Position numbers and translations under genes: made by a program
Origin: Gaeumannomyces sp. JS-464
Lineage: Eukaryota > Ascomycota > Sordariomycetes > Magnaporthales > Magnaporthaceae
Assembly (NCBI GenBank): GCA_002197995.1
Contig: NGZR01000001.1
Location: forward strand, 2,542,001-2,606,000
Reading direction: 5' to 3'
Length of the DNA stretch: 64,000 nucleotides
In this document: positions 33,582-43,975 of the stretch, one piece after another
Layout: the number at the start of each line of letters is the position of its first letter
Numbering within the stretch: the stretch's first letter is position 1
Notes under the pieces: model-generated
The model's input: only the letters and a program-made list of their open reading frames with translations
Database searches by the model: none
What the model was told of the DNA's origin: nothing

Positions 33582-34214
33582 TCATCTGTGGAGGGCCGTG
33601 ACACTTCCTTCCTTCCGGGCAAATTCCAGGATCTTTGCGGCCGCCTCCGACGGTGACAGGTCGCTTGTATCAAGCGTCAGGCCTGGGCGGTCGGCAAAGC
33701 GGAACAGCTCGCACCGCGAGAGCAAATCGCGGAGCACCCACGGGTCCGTCAGCTTGGTCGTGCCGCTGCTGAGACGGCCGGTGCTGGCGACACGGTCGAC
33801 GTTGACGTCCACGTCGCACGTCAGGTATATTGGGACAAACGGGCGACCGGCTCTGGAGGCAGCATTCTGGTACTCGGAAGCCACAGCCCGGCCGAGGTCG
33901 TTGTCCGACTGAAAATCTATTTTCATATTAGCACCGCCCACACCAAACGCGAGGAGTAAGTGCTCACCAGTGAAGACAACGGGCCGCGAGAATGAGCCGA
34001 CGTCACAGACAGTCTTCTCCAGGACGGCCTGACGGAAGTATTTGCGCTGGTGTTGGTAGTCGGGATGGGTGCGAGCAAACTTGTTCTCGACCGGGTCAAT
34101 CATTTTATGGTTGTCCACGACGATAGCGGTGGGATCCAGCGCTGCCATCTCGGTGGCCACGGTGAGTTTTCCAGAGCCGGGGAAGCCGTTGATCCACATT
34201 ACAGGCCCTGCCAT
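33582..34214 (-). CDS. P-loop nucleotide kinase-like protein
   Basis: Exon 1 is 34,214-33,968, exon 2 is 33,916-33,582, with a 51-bp intron (GTGAGC...GCTAAT...AATAG), giving 193 residues. The start ATG at 34,214 is followed at once by the core strand and Walker A loop, WINGFPGSGKLT. VVDNHKMIDPVE is a likely lid or substrate region and VVFTDFQSDNDLGRAVASEY follows the join. Size and layout fit small P-loop kinases of the AAA_33/AAA_18 type (shikimate-, gluconate- or chloramphenicol-kinase-like), which phosphorylate small molecules. The substrate cannot be told. Using the next AG (33,910) would break the frame, which fixes the acceptor. Cytosolic, no signal peptide. Stands apart from its neighbours, with no operon logic. 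Confidence 0.82.
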   Translation of the reverse strand: MAGPVMWINGFPGSGKLTVATEMAALDPTAIVVDNHKMIDPVENKFARTHPDYQHQRKYFRQAVLEKTVCDVGSFSRPVVFTGEHLLLAFGVGGANMKIDFQSDNDLGRAVASEYQNAASRAGRPFVPIYLTCDVDVNVDRVASTGRLSSGTTKLTDPWVLRDLLSRCELFRFADRPGLTLDTSDLSPSEAAAKILEFARKEGSVTALHR

Positions 34215-34850
34215 GGCCACTGATTCCGCGCGAGGAGTTGGATAATGGGGTCCCAGTGTTTCTGTGTCTCGTATGTCAAGGTCAATAAAAGCCTGCAGTC
34301 CGTATAAACATGAACTGCAGAAATGGGAAAGATTATAGAAACAGAGAAGGATATACGAAATAGTGAGGGAAAAAAAGACCCACAAGATAAATTCGGAAGT
34401 TGGGGGTTCTTCAATTAGCGTCGTCGGAACTGGAGATTTCTATTTGACCGCCAAGTTATGATTCCCCGCGATGGGCCGCCACGCAACTTAATCAACCTTC
34501 CCGCGTTAGCGACTCGATGGTGACTTCCCGCCACTGATCCAACAAGGATGATCATTGTCGAGACTCTACCCTGACAATCTGCCACTTCCTTTTGCACAGC
34601 TTCCATAGCTGCCAGAGTAAGTGACACTATGGAGAGGCGCGCAACAAGCCCACCGAGGCGCCCTGCCTTGGAATCCTCGTGAGGATGGTTCTATAATGAG
34701 CGCATAGCCGCGCTCTATAGGGAGCGATGTAAAAAGAGAGACAAAATAGGAACCCAGATACGCCCCCAGTCCCAAAACGCTGATGGCAGAAGCTCGCCAC
34801 GATGAATACCTCATTCCTATTAAGTTCTTTGCCCACACTCTTCGAGACGT
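34215..34850. other. Intergenic stretch between kinase-like gene and ppg1
   Basis: Contains the 5' region of the kinase-like gene and the 3' end of ppg1 (both on the minus strand). No further gene or repeat recognised. Confidence 0.6.
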
Positions 34851-36299
34851 TTATAGGAAGTAGTCGCCAGGGCCCCTACGCCCGGCCGGCACATGTCGCT
34901 GGTCGTCTGGTACGGCGGAGAATATGCTGAACTTGGTGTTGAGCTCCCTGTCGACAGTCATGATGGACGCTACGTTTCCGCAGCGGTAACAGTAGTTGGG
35001 TGCGGACCACACTGTAACAACGGACTTCTCTGGGAAGTGGTACTGTACGATGGAAAAGCAGAAAGGTCAGAACATGTGCCAGCAAAATCACATCTTCCGC
35101 AGACTCCAAACGACATACCTTGTAACCCTCGTTGACAAGCTGGTGCGCACGGGCAATTGTCTGCAGGCGGTTGACATGGTTGAACTCGGTGGCGACCTTA
35201 TCGCCAAAGAGCCAACCGGCACCGCGGGGACTGACCGCCCACGTGTCGATATCCTCCGGGTCGCTCCAGACGAGGTCGCAGAAGGCACCCTCGTGGGGGA
35301 TCTCTTGGGCGCGCGCGACCACACGGATCTGGTCAATCGTCCTGATCTCGGGCGAGAGACCGCCGTGCACGCACAGGACGGAGCCGTCCACGATAGCCGC
35401 CAGCACCAGGAAGTCAAAGACCTGGCAGCATGCCTTCCACACCGATGCATTGCCGTACTTCTGCTGGCATTCCTCGTAGAAGCCGTAGACCTGTGTGATC
35501 TGCCGCGACTCGTGGTTGCCGCGCACCAAAACTATCCTGTCTGGGTATCTTTGATGGGAGAGGGTCGTCAGTTTAACTGTGCGTGCCTCCGCAATACACC
35601 CTCAGACGGAACTCACTTGGCTTTCAAGCACATGAGAAGTGTGAAAGTCTCAAGGCTAAAGTAACCACGGTCGACAAAGTCGCCTAGAAAGACAAATCGT
35701 GTGTCGGCAGCGGGAGATCGCATCGCGCCCGATGCCTCGGCCTCGTCGCTGCCTTCGACCGTTACCGTAGTAGTGGACTGCACTGTAGACTCCGCACCGC
35801 TCGTAGGACTCTTCTCCGTTGCTGTAATCGAGCTGGTGCTCTTGATCTGTTTCTTGAGCTTTGGATCTGTTATCTCGGTCGGCGGCTCCAAGTCTTCCGA
35901 TGTGATGACCGTTGTGACCGTCTTCGGGGCCTGAACACTAGTCTCGCCCGGCATACCGCCTGCCACCCGGAAGAGCTCGAGGAGGTCATAGAATTGCCCG
36001 TGGATGTCGCCGCAGATCACGACGGGGGTGACGACTGGCTGAATATTGGACTCTGTTCGTAAGTGAGCCCACAGGCCGACGGTGTCAGTGATTCTACAGC
36101 TTGCCGGCGAGAGGAAGAGGAGGATGGGCAGTTAGAAAGTGGGCGTACCCTCCATCAAGGCCTCTTTGACCATCTCGCACAGCTGCTTCATTACTGGCTC
36201 GGGAAGGTAGTGGCACCGCTTAGCCTCTTCCAGCCACTCGTCCAGACCAGCGCCGGGCTGCAGTTGGGCTGGGCCCGGCTTCGGGACGCTCGATGCCAT
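34851..36299 (-). CDS. ppg1: Serine/threonine protein phosphatase PPG1 (PP2A-like catalytic subunit)
   Basis: Four exons: 36,299-36,149, 36,052-35,617, 35,548-35,119 and 35,042-34,851, all with GT-AG introns and kept phase, giving 402 residues. The metallophosphatase motifs GDIHG (about 63), GDFVDRG (about 172) and RGNHE (about 205) supply the two-metal centre. WSDPE, VHGGLSP, GWLFG and [12 protein letters not shown] follow in canonical order. The C-terminus GDYFL is the tail that PP2A-like enzymes carry for methylation and regulatory-subunit binding. Overall spacing and the sequence around [19 protein letters not shown] favour the PPG1 branch over PP4 or SIT4. PPG1 acts in STRIPAK-like complexes in yeast and fungi. 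Odd: about 75 extra residues rich in Ser, Thr and Glu sit between GDIHG and GDFVDRG. Confidence 0.93.
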
Positions 36300-37637
36300 C
36301 GTGCGTAGAGTGCTGTGTGCTGGCGGCCTGCGATGGGTCAAAGACCGGCCGGGGGACTGGCGTTGGGAGAACACCCCGAATTCGAGCTCTCTGTGCAACG
36401 TCCGGTTGGTAGGTGTTCGCCGGACCTGTGGGCGTTGCTTTAGGATAATTGAAAGTCTACAGAGGGAGGGAATATGAGGTCGTGCCGCCCCGTCGCCTGG
36501 TCTGCTCGCGGTCGTGAGGGCGCTGAGGTGATGGCCACGGCCCGCTCAGTGTTGCGAAGACGAAGACAGGTTGTCTCTGCAGGCCGGGTGGCGCTCGTGC
36601 GTTCTGGCGCGAATTGGGTTTCTCGGATCGGATTCGATTGGAGTGCCTGTGTTCGCGGTGGCGTGGCGTTGCCCCTCCAAGGGTGCTCGTTGACGCTTCG
36701 CCTAGTCCTGCGGTTGCTCACCTCACGTGGCGCGGGGGTTGGATTGGTTTAATTCTGGGTTTGAGCGAGAAGCTAGGTCGGGCGTAGCGATAGATTTTCT
36801 TGGTGGATGTTGACATTCGGCTGAATCAGATTTGGATTGATGTTTCCATTGTTGCTGCCGTTGCTGTCGTCGTGAACGCCAACCGGTCAGCGGGTTTTAG
36901 CGGGGTCGTGGGGGAGCCATCAGCTTGCACGCAGCTCTCCGCGCTGACTCGGGGCTGGCCGCTGGCCGTGCGGTGCAGCGGTTCGGCGTGCTTGCAGCAG
37001 GGCGCGTGCTGAGCTCAGCCGTCCGTGCTGCCCCTGCTGGTGGCACGTCGAAGCCTCAAGCGGGCTCCATCCATGCCGCCTCGCCTCCCCATTGGCCAGC
37101 CCGCCGGGACCAACCCACGGACCAACAATTCTCCCAGCCAAGGCGGGCGGCACTAAGAATTTCACCTTGTGCAGCACCAACGCGCCAGAAAGCGATCCAA
37201 AAAAAAAGTTGCGCCTGGGGCATTTTTGGTATGACGATGACTCGAGTCGCAGCATATCGACCGCCAACAACAAAACACCCGCGTTTGTCCTTCTCCGATC
37301 CGACAGCGCCGGGGATGACTGCCCTCAGAGCCCAGCCAGCGCGGAATCGGAGATACATCGAGATTCCTGGAACTCCCCGACGCGCCGCTCGTGCATTCGC
37401 TGGACGTCGCACATCAATTCGCGCACTGGCCTTCACCGCGCCGCGCACTTCACCTTGCCGGGGGCGTCTCCCAGGCTGACACCTGGCACCAGTCCACTAT
37501 CGTCATCGCGCCCTAACTCCAAATAGAGAGAAGACTCGCTGCCAAACTCGCCCTATCGGCAGGTCTGGAGACGGGGCTGGCAAGGACTGGATATAAAAAG
37601 TCCCGCTCCCAGCGCGCCTCCTACCACCAACGACACG
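36300..37637. promoter_or_regulatory. Divergent promoter region of ppg1 and upf3
   Basis: 1.34 kb separate the two start codons. A TATA-type box (TATAAAAAG) lies at 37,592-37,600, about 40 bp before the upf3 ATG, so the upf3 leader would be very short if this box is used. Open frames in the region are GC-rich shadows without domains. Confidence 0.55.
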
Positions 37638-39827
37638 ATGGCAAACCCACAGGCAGGCTCCAAGACGGCCAACGGTGTGCTTCCCGCGTCCCAGCAAAAG
37701 TCGCAGCCCCAGGCCGGCGCAGGCGCGTCCTCCAGGTCTGGCAAGGGCAAGACGCCCGTCGAGGGCCAGAAGGTCGTCCTACGGCGCCTCCCTCCCGGCA
37801 TCACAGAGCAGGAGACTGTTGCCTTTCTCAGCGACGAGTGGAAGCCCGGCGGCGGCAAGGTCGGCTGGTTCTCGTTCCAGGCTGGCAAGATCTCTAAGGA
37901 GTATGCTCGGGCCTTATCACCCCAGTGCGCAAAATAAGTTCCTGCATTGCTGACCATGAGAAACAGCCCTGCGAAGCCGTCAAGGCCGTCACGTGCATAT
38001 CTCCACGTGCTCAAGACTGACCAGGTGATGGGGCTGGCCGAGCACGTCCGCAACACGGAGTGGCTAGACGCCAAGGACACCTTCGCCAGCTCCTGCCTGG
38101 TCGGTCCTCCCTTGCTGGACATCTCCATCTATAAGAAGGTCCCCAGCGGCAAGGCCCGAGCAGACGCCCGCGCCGGCACCATAGACCAGGACCCGGAGTT
38201 TATGGACTTCCTTGAGGCCCTGGCCAACCCTAACAAAGATCCGGAGGCCGACCACACGACTGAGGATGAGAAGCAGATCGTCAAAGCCTTATCCACTCCC
38301 CTGATCGACTACCTTCGCGAGAAGAAGGCGAACAAGGCCAAAGAGTCTGCCGCCTCCAAGTCGGGCAAGCATTCTCGCCACGAGTCGGGCACTGCCAAGG
38401 GCAAGTCCTCTGAGGACTCCAAGAAGAGATCCAAGGAGTCCAAGACGGAAAAGTCGACCGAGAAGCTGAGGGAGAACGTCAAGATTCTGACCAAGAAGGC
38501 CGCTGTCGAGGCTGCCGCCGAGGCTGCCAACGCAGTCGCCAGCCAGATCTTGGCCAACTCCAAGGAGAAAGAGGAACTCACAAAGAGCAGCCGACGTGCT
38601 GGTATTGCCGCCGCCGCCCGCATCCTGCAGAGAGATCTCGGCCTCAGCCCTGGTAACGCCCATCGCAGAGCCCGTCAGGAGGCAGCCAAGGCCGAGAGCG
38701 AGGCTAAGGGGTCGTCATCATCACCCGCCGCAAAGGACACGCCTCCAGCAAAGGATAATATCAAGGCTGCTGCCGCTGCCTCTGCTCCTGCCGCCTCTCC
38801 TGCCACTACCGAGGCCACAACGACCGCGGCGCGACCGTCAACCCCGACCACCCCGAAAGCCGCTGCCGCTAGCTCGTCGCGGGGATCGCGTGGCAAGAAG
38901 GGCGTCCCGGGTGAGAAAGAGAAGGGAGGAAGGGAAAAGAAGAGAGCGACGGACAAGTCGGGCGAGGCGTCAGCTGCTGCAACCCCGAAGGCGCCGGTGG
39001 CTATCCTCAAGAAAAAGGACCGGGAGGAGAACAAACAAGAAGCAGCACCCCCAACCAGCACGGCCAACGGTTCCGCTGAAGGCAAGGCGACAGCTGCAAC
39101 TACGAACTCGGCGTCGGCGACCACCAAAGTCGTACTCAACGGACCCAAAGCCTCACAAGGAAAGGGGGCCTCGGGCTCCGGGAAGAAGGGTCGTGGAGAG
39201 GGCTCGAGCAACAGCGTGCCGAATGTCAGCCCTGGTGCAACGCGGGCGTTTGTCAAGCACGCCAACCCCTCGCAAGGAGTAACGGAGGCGCTGCTCAAAG
39301 AGACGATGCAGGCATTTGGCACCGTCACGTTTGTCGAGATGGACAAGCGCAAGGGCTTCGCTTACGTCGACTTTGCAGACCACGACTGCCTGGTCAAAGC
39401 CATCACAGCCAGTCCCGTGTCTGTGGCCCAGGCGACGGTGCAGGTGCTAGAGCGCAAAGACAAGGACGCGGCGTCCAAGAAGGGCGGCGGCGGAAAGGAC
39501 TCTACCGCCGCGCCTTCATCATCATCAAAGGGCAACGACGGCGGCAAGGGCAGTAGCGGTTCAGGCTCTGCCCCGCCTTCGGGGCCTAAATCTGCGCCCA
39601 CCGGACCCAAGGCAGAAACCTCTGCCTCAGGCGCCGCCAGGTCCGCGACGCCGCCCACGGGACCCGCCGCCGATAAGGATAGGGCAGGAGGCGAGCACAA
39701 GAGGGGTGGACGACGTCGTGGTGGAAGGGGCAGGGGTGGCGAGCCCAAGGACGGCGCTAGCTCCAAGGCTACCAGCGCCGGTGCCGGAGCGACGCCGACC
39801 CCTGCCACGCCATCTGCTGCTTCTTGA
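37638..39827 (+). CDS. upf3: Nonsense-mediated decay factor UPF3 with second RNA-binding domain
   Basis: Exon 1 is 37,638-37,900, exon 2 is 37,967-39,827, with a 66-bp intron (GTATGC, branch GCTGAC, acceptor CAG), giving 707 residues. The Smg4/UPF3 domain spans about 45-205: KVVLRRLPPGITEQE opens the RNP-like fold, PSRAYLHVLKTDQV and DPEFMDFLEAL are further conserved parts. A long Lys/Ser/Ala-rich disordered and partly helical middle follows. An RRM-like domain lies at about 511-590 (TRAFVKHAN, KGFAYVDFAD), then a C-terminal Arg/Gly-rich tail (GGRRRGGRGRGG). UPF3 links UPF2 to terminating ribosomes and marks aberrant mRNA for decay. It shuttles between nucleus and cytoplasm. Divergent from ppg1. 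The small intron sits inside the UPF3 domain. Confidence 0.9.
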
Positions 39828-42800
39828 TTTCTATGACCGGCACAATTCGGACAACGCTGACGCCATGATGGGAAATCCCTTGAAACACCGCGACGGCTGC
39901 CTGTACCTACCATGTCCACTTTGACTAGTGGACGGGGCAATTCCGCTCTGACAGACCCTTGACCAACGGTTATCTTAAGTTGCCAAGCTTTGGCGACACA
40001 TTCGAGCATGCTTATCCTGGTAAGGCTCTTTCTCCGCTGGGCTTCTTTCCGATTTCCTATTTCCTATTCCCCTTTACTTTTTCTTTTTCTCTTTTTACGA
40101 ACTGACAACCCGGATAACACTGTCTAGTCAACCCTCGGCATGACACGATGGTTCAGTCGCACCCCTGGTACCACACCTGCTTCATTGACAGACCACCGGG
40201 TCTCGGTTGCCAATATTAGGCCAAAGGTCGCCAGATCGGTCCAATCAGGTCTCAACCGAATCAAGGCATCGCCAAGGTCGACCCCTTTCCGCGCACAATA
40301 GTGACGGAACAAAGCTGGACTTGGCTTCCCCTCCTCACCCTTGTCTGGACACTCGGAAGATATAGGAGAATTCGGGAAACAGTGGCCCATGCGACCATGA
40401 CGCGGCCAGCTGGCGTGAAGTCTTGGAGACGCAGGCCCACAACGAGTGTGGGGGAGGGGACGATGGGGTGTTGGGACCTGTTTGGTTGCGGCGGTATTTG
40501 GCTTACTGGTTACAATGCTCGGGGTCGGGCCCTCCTTGAGAGAGCAAGGCTCGGCCTAGGAAAATACCTCAATGCCGAATACTTTTCAAAAAAGTGTTGT
40601 TTCCTGGTACTTCCCGACTGTTGCTTATGTTAGTGGTGGGCAGGTAGCTCTACACCTTTGTCTACACTTTTTTTCGGTTTGCGGCTGAGTGGATTGTCTG
40701 CCTGCCCAACAAGGACGCCACTGACGGCGACGCGTAACGAAATGACTCCTCGTAACGTCCTAAGTCCTAGGTTCTGTAGGCCTGGACGGGCTTTGGGGGC
40801 CAGGCAGGAAAATTCTGCTCCTTTTTTTTCTGCTCACGCGCAGAGCTGACGTAGCAAAACAACACATTCGGGAACCAAAACGACGTAGTTATGGTATGAG
40901 CAGACGCGTGTCCGTCTGTCCCCTTCGCTCATTTCGGTGCATCCGCAGGACTGGCTGCCGCCCATTTGCGTAGTATGGCGAGTGGGTTGGGCGCGTCAAT
41001 GTGCGTGCAAGCGGGAGGCTTGGCGGCTGTTGGTAGTTTTTTTTACAGTGCAGTGCAGGGAAATCTTTTACCGTGGCTTGGACGATCGGGGACCCGATGT
41101 CGCGACCAGCCCACACAGCCTGTTTTTTCTGGCAGAAATCTGCCTTTTTGTTTCGAGACGACGCAGAGGAAATCGCGTCACTCCACATGCAGCGTTTCAT
41201 ACTCGGATCTTTGGGTCGGGTTCTTGGTAGCGAGAGGCCCTGCTTGGTCGTTTTTTTTTTTTGTCCCTCCGCCCATTCGAGCACAGCAACAAATCCACAT
41301 GATCGTCATCGTCGCTGAGCACTGGCCACAACGGCCCGCCCCGGAGAAAATCGAGGCATGTCAAGGGTGCCCGGCGCGCAAAGACCATAGATCGGGGGAT
41401 TGCGTCACCGCCGGCGTGCTGTTTTCTGATTGTGGCAGGCGGTTTGTGGACTAGCTATCCTAGTGATAGTGGTTTGATAAACGTCGAATTAAGGCGTTGA
41501 AGACCCAACTGGTCAGGTTGGGCCGCGACCTGGGCCCGGGGCAAGGGTAGGTGGGTTGAAAATGGCCCAGCCGAGGCGGCCGGGAGTTTGTGCCTGGGAG
41601 GATGAAGGAAGATCAGTGAATCAATCAATCAATCAATCACTTTCCGTCGACTCTGTTTGAAAGCATCGCGAGATTGCCGACGCACCCCCTGTCCGTCACC
41701 TACAAAGAGCACCAATCGAAGGAGGAGGGCGCCCAGCTTACTCCACGAAACAAGCAGCGGCCTCCCAGCAGCGGCCAGTCACGACGAGGCGCCAACCGAT
41801 TGATGTGGAGGCTGGCTGAGGCGCTGACCCCTGCCCATCGACCGCTGCCCCGCCCTTGTGCCGTGCCATTGAGGGACTCGCACTGACTTTTTTTTGACTG
41901 TGGTCGCTGCAGCATCCCGACTGGCTGGCTGCAGCCGCACGCGCGCCTTCCATCGATTGCGTGCGTCTTGGAGGCTCAACGGCGCGCAGCCGAACCCGTC
42001 GAGGGGAAAAAAGCAAACGAACCACAATGCTTTGCTCGATTCAAGAACAAACAACCAACATCAACGGTCCAGGATCTGCGCCAGGGTGTTTCCGCAAAGT
42101 TGCTGGCACTGCAACATCCTGCTCTCGCTCCCTCTCGCATTCTCCTTCTCGTCCTCTGCCAGCCTTACCAGACATAGCCCCCAAGCAAAGCCCACGCACA
42201 CCCCCCCTCCCACAAACCACCCGCCACCACCAGCCTGAGACACTCCAGGCCACCCCGCCAAACCACCTGCCCCTGCTTGTCAAAAGACAAAATCGACCTT
42301 CTTCTGGGAACATAGGGCCAGCCCGATCAGGTGAAGGCGGATGCCACGAAAGAGTCACCCCGAATCCTCGCGGTATCTGCTCCTTTGCCTGCCCACCTAC
42401 CTGCCCGCCTAGGTACTCGAAAGTCCCCTGAGCGTTTTTGTGGCGCTGTACCTGACATGGTCAGTCGGGCCCTGCGCTGGTCCATGTCGCCATGCCCCGT
42501 CCCGTCATGCTAGTACGCCCGTACGTCACTCCTTCTCGGTGTGGGCGCGCACGAGTCCAAGGTAGTGGACAATGACTGCGTGCCTGTCCGTTCTTGATTC
42601 TACTCTCTGTGAGCAGACCGCCCGTTGTCAACGGAGCGAGGTTCCATCAAACACACTCCCCTCCATGGTCAACAAAGGGGGCCGCCATTGCAGGGCCGAG
42701 GCCTCAATTGCAGGCCGGCGGGTTTGGGGACAACATCGCCCTCCTCCCGTGGCCAGTCTGTGGCCGCCGCTGGGTCGCACAACCTTCTCTTCTCGATAAT

Positions 42801-43477
42801 CAACTCCCCCAGCCCCCGATCCAGGGCAAACCTTGGGTGGGGTGGAGCAAGGGGCCTGTCGCAGGGGCGTGCAAGCCGCACCCCCCCCCTGTCTAGGCTG
42901 GAGATCTCCCCAGACAAGCACAGCCAGGTATTCCCCTCCCGTCTAGGTAAGCGAAGATACATCGCCTCGTTCGTACCCCGGTGTGTGAGTGCGCGCGTGG
43001 TTGTCTTTTGGACCGCACCACCCTGGCCGGTCCTTCGATGGGCCTCCGGGCTCGCTCGTAGCCCACCTGTGTATATACTCCTCCTCCCGAGACCACCACC
43101 TACCGCTGGCTGCTATAAGGGTCGGCTCTGCCCCTTCCTCATGATCTCTTGATCTCTCCGCTTCTCATCTGACGCACATCAACGCACATCAACGCACATC
43201 ACACTCACGTATCCCCAAACCCTCCTTTGGATCAGACTCGACGCAACTGCTACTTATTCCCACCCTGTCCCTGCCGCAAGAAAACAAAAGAGGAACCACC
43301 CCACCGGCCTCATCTTCCATCTGCTCTTCCTGTCGACTGCCTGCCAAGACATCTCAGGAAAGCGGCCGAGCACACAAAGCCCCGGGTCCTAGCAACAAAC
43401 ACACACACACACACAGGCACACACAACCCAACATAACTAAAACGCCAAAGCCCGCTCCCCGCGAGCCGAGCACCACG
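39828..43477. other. Long intergenic region upstream of a coiled-coil gene
   Basis: About 3.6 kb without a gene that I can support. It holds CAAT microsatellite (41,619-41,640), several pyrimidine-rich stretches, a TATA-like CTATAAGGG at 43,113-43,121, a CACATCAACG triple repeat (43,171-43,200) and a CA repeat (43,399-43,430). The last 350 bp are probably the promoter and leader of the gene at 43,478. Confidence 0.6.
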
Positions 43478-43975
43478 ATGGTCCGGGAAATCATCATCGA
43501 GACGGGCGACACCTGGTGGTCGAGCAAGCGCAGCCCGAAGCGCTACCACTCGCACCACCACTCGACGTCGCACCACAAGGAGATTGAGCGGCTCGAGGCG
43601 GACAACGAGTGCCTCCGCACGGAGCTGGCCAGCGCCAAGGCGACCATCGACCGCCAGAACGCCGAGGAGCGCAAGCTGGTGGGCGAGAACCACCGGCTCC
43701 GGCACGAGGTCGAGGCGCTGCGCAAGGCGCACGGCGGCTGGGACGAGGACACGTTCCGGCTGCGGACCAAGGTCGTGAGGCTGCAGAACGACAACGACGC
43801 GCTGAGGGCGCGCAACAGGGCGCTCGAGGACAACATGGCCGACTGCGAGGCGAAGCTGAGCAGGAAGGAGGAGCTGCTGATCCGGCTGAAGGAGGAGATC
43901 GCGCACCTCAAGGAGAAGCTGTGCTACTACGAGTCGGCGCCGCTGCCGCCGAGGAGGGTGCACAGGTGGTGGTGA
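43478..43975 (+). CDS. Small coiled-coil protein with His-rich N-terminus
   Basis: Single exon, 165 residues, ATG at 43,478 after an adenine-poor GC-rich context. Residues 20-34 are rich in His (HSHHHSTSHHK). From about 35 to 150 an almost unbroken heptad pattern with Leu in a and d (EIERLEADNECLRTELASAK and so on) predicts a long dimeric coiled coil. The end is Pro/Arg-rich with WW as the last residues. No known domain. Codon third positions are nearly all G or C, unlike the flanks, supporting real coding. Similar in plan to the protein at 52,497-53,594 (Ser/Arg N-terminus then coiled coil), though sequence similarity is not evident. Function unknown. A scaffold role is only a guess. Confidence 0.75.
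   Translation: MVREIIIETGDTWWSSKRSPKRYHSHHHSTSHHKEIERLEADNECLRTELASAKATIDRQNAEERKLVGENHRLRHEVEALRKAHGGWDEDTFRLRTKVVRLQNDNDALRARNRALEDNMADCEAKLSRKEELLIRLKEEIAHLKEKLCYYESAPLPPRRVHRWW

Noticed and set aside
40124..40390. 88-codon minus-strand frame with an ATG
   Set aside because: Short, isolated, no partner exon or domain; cannot be told from chance.
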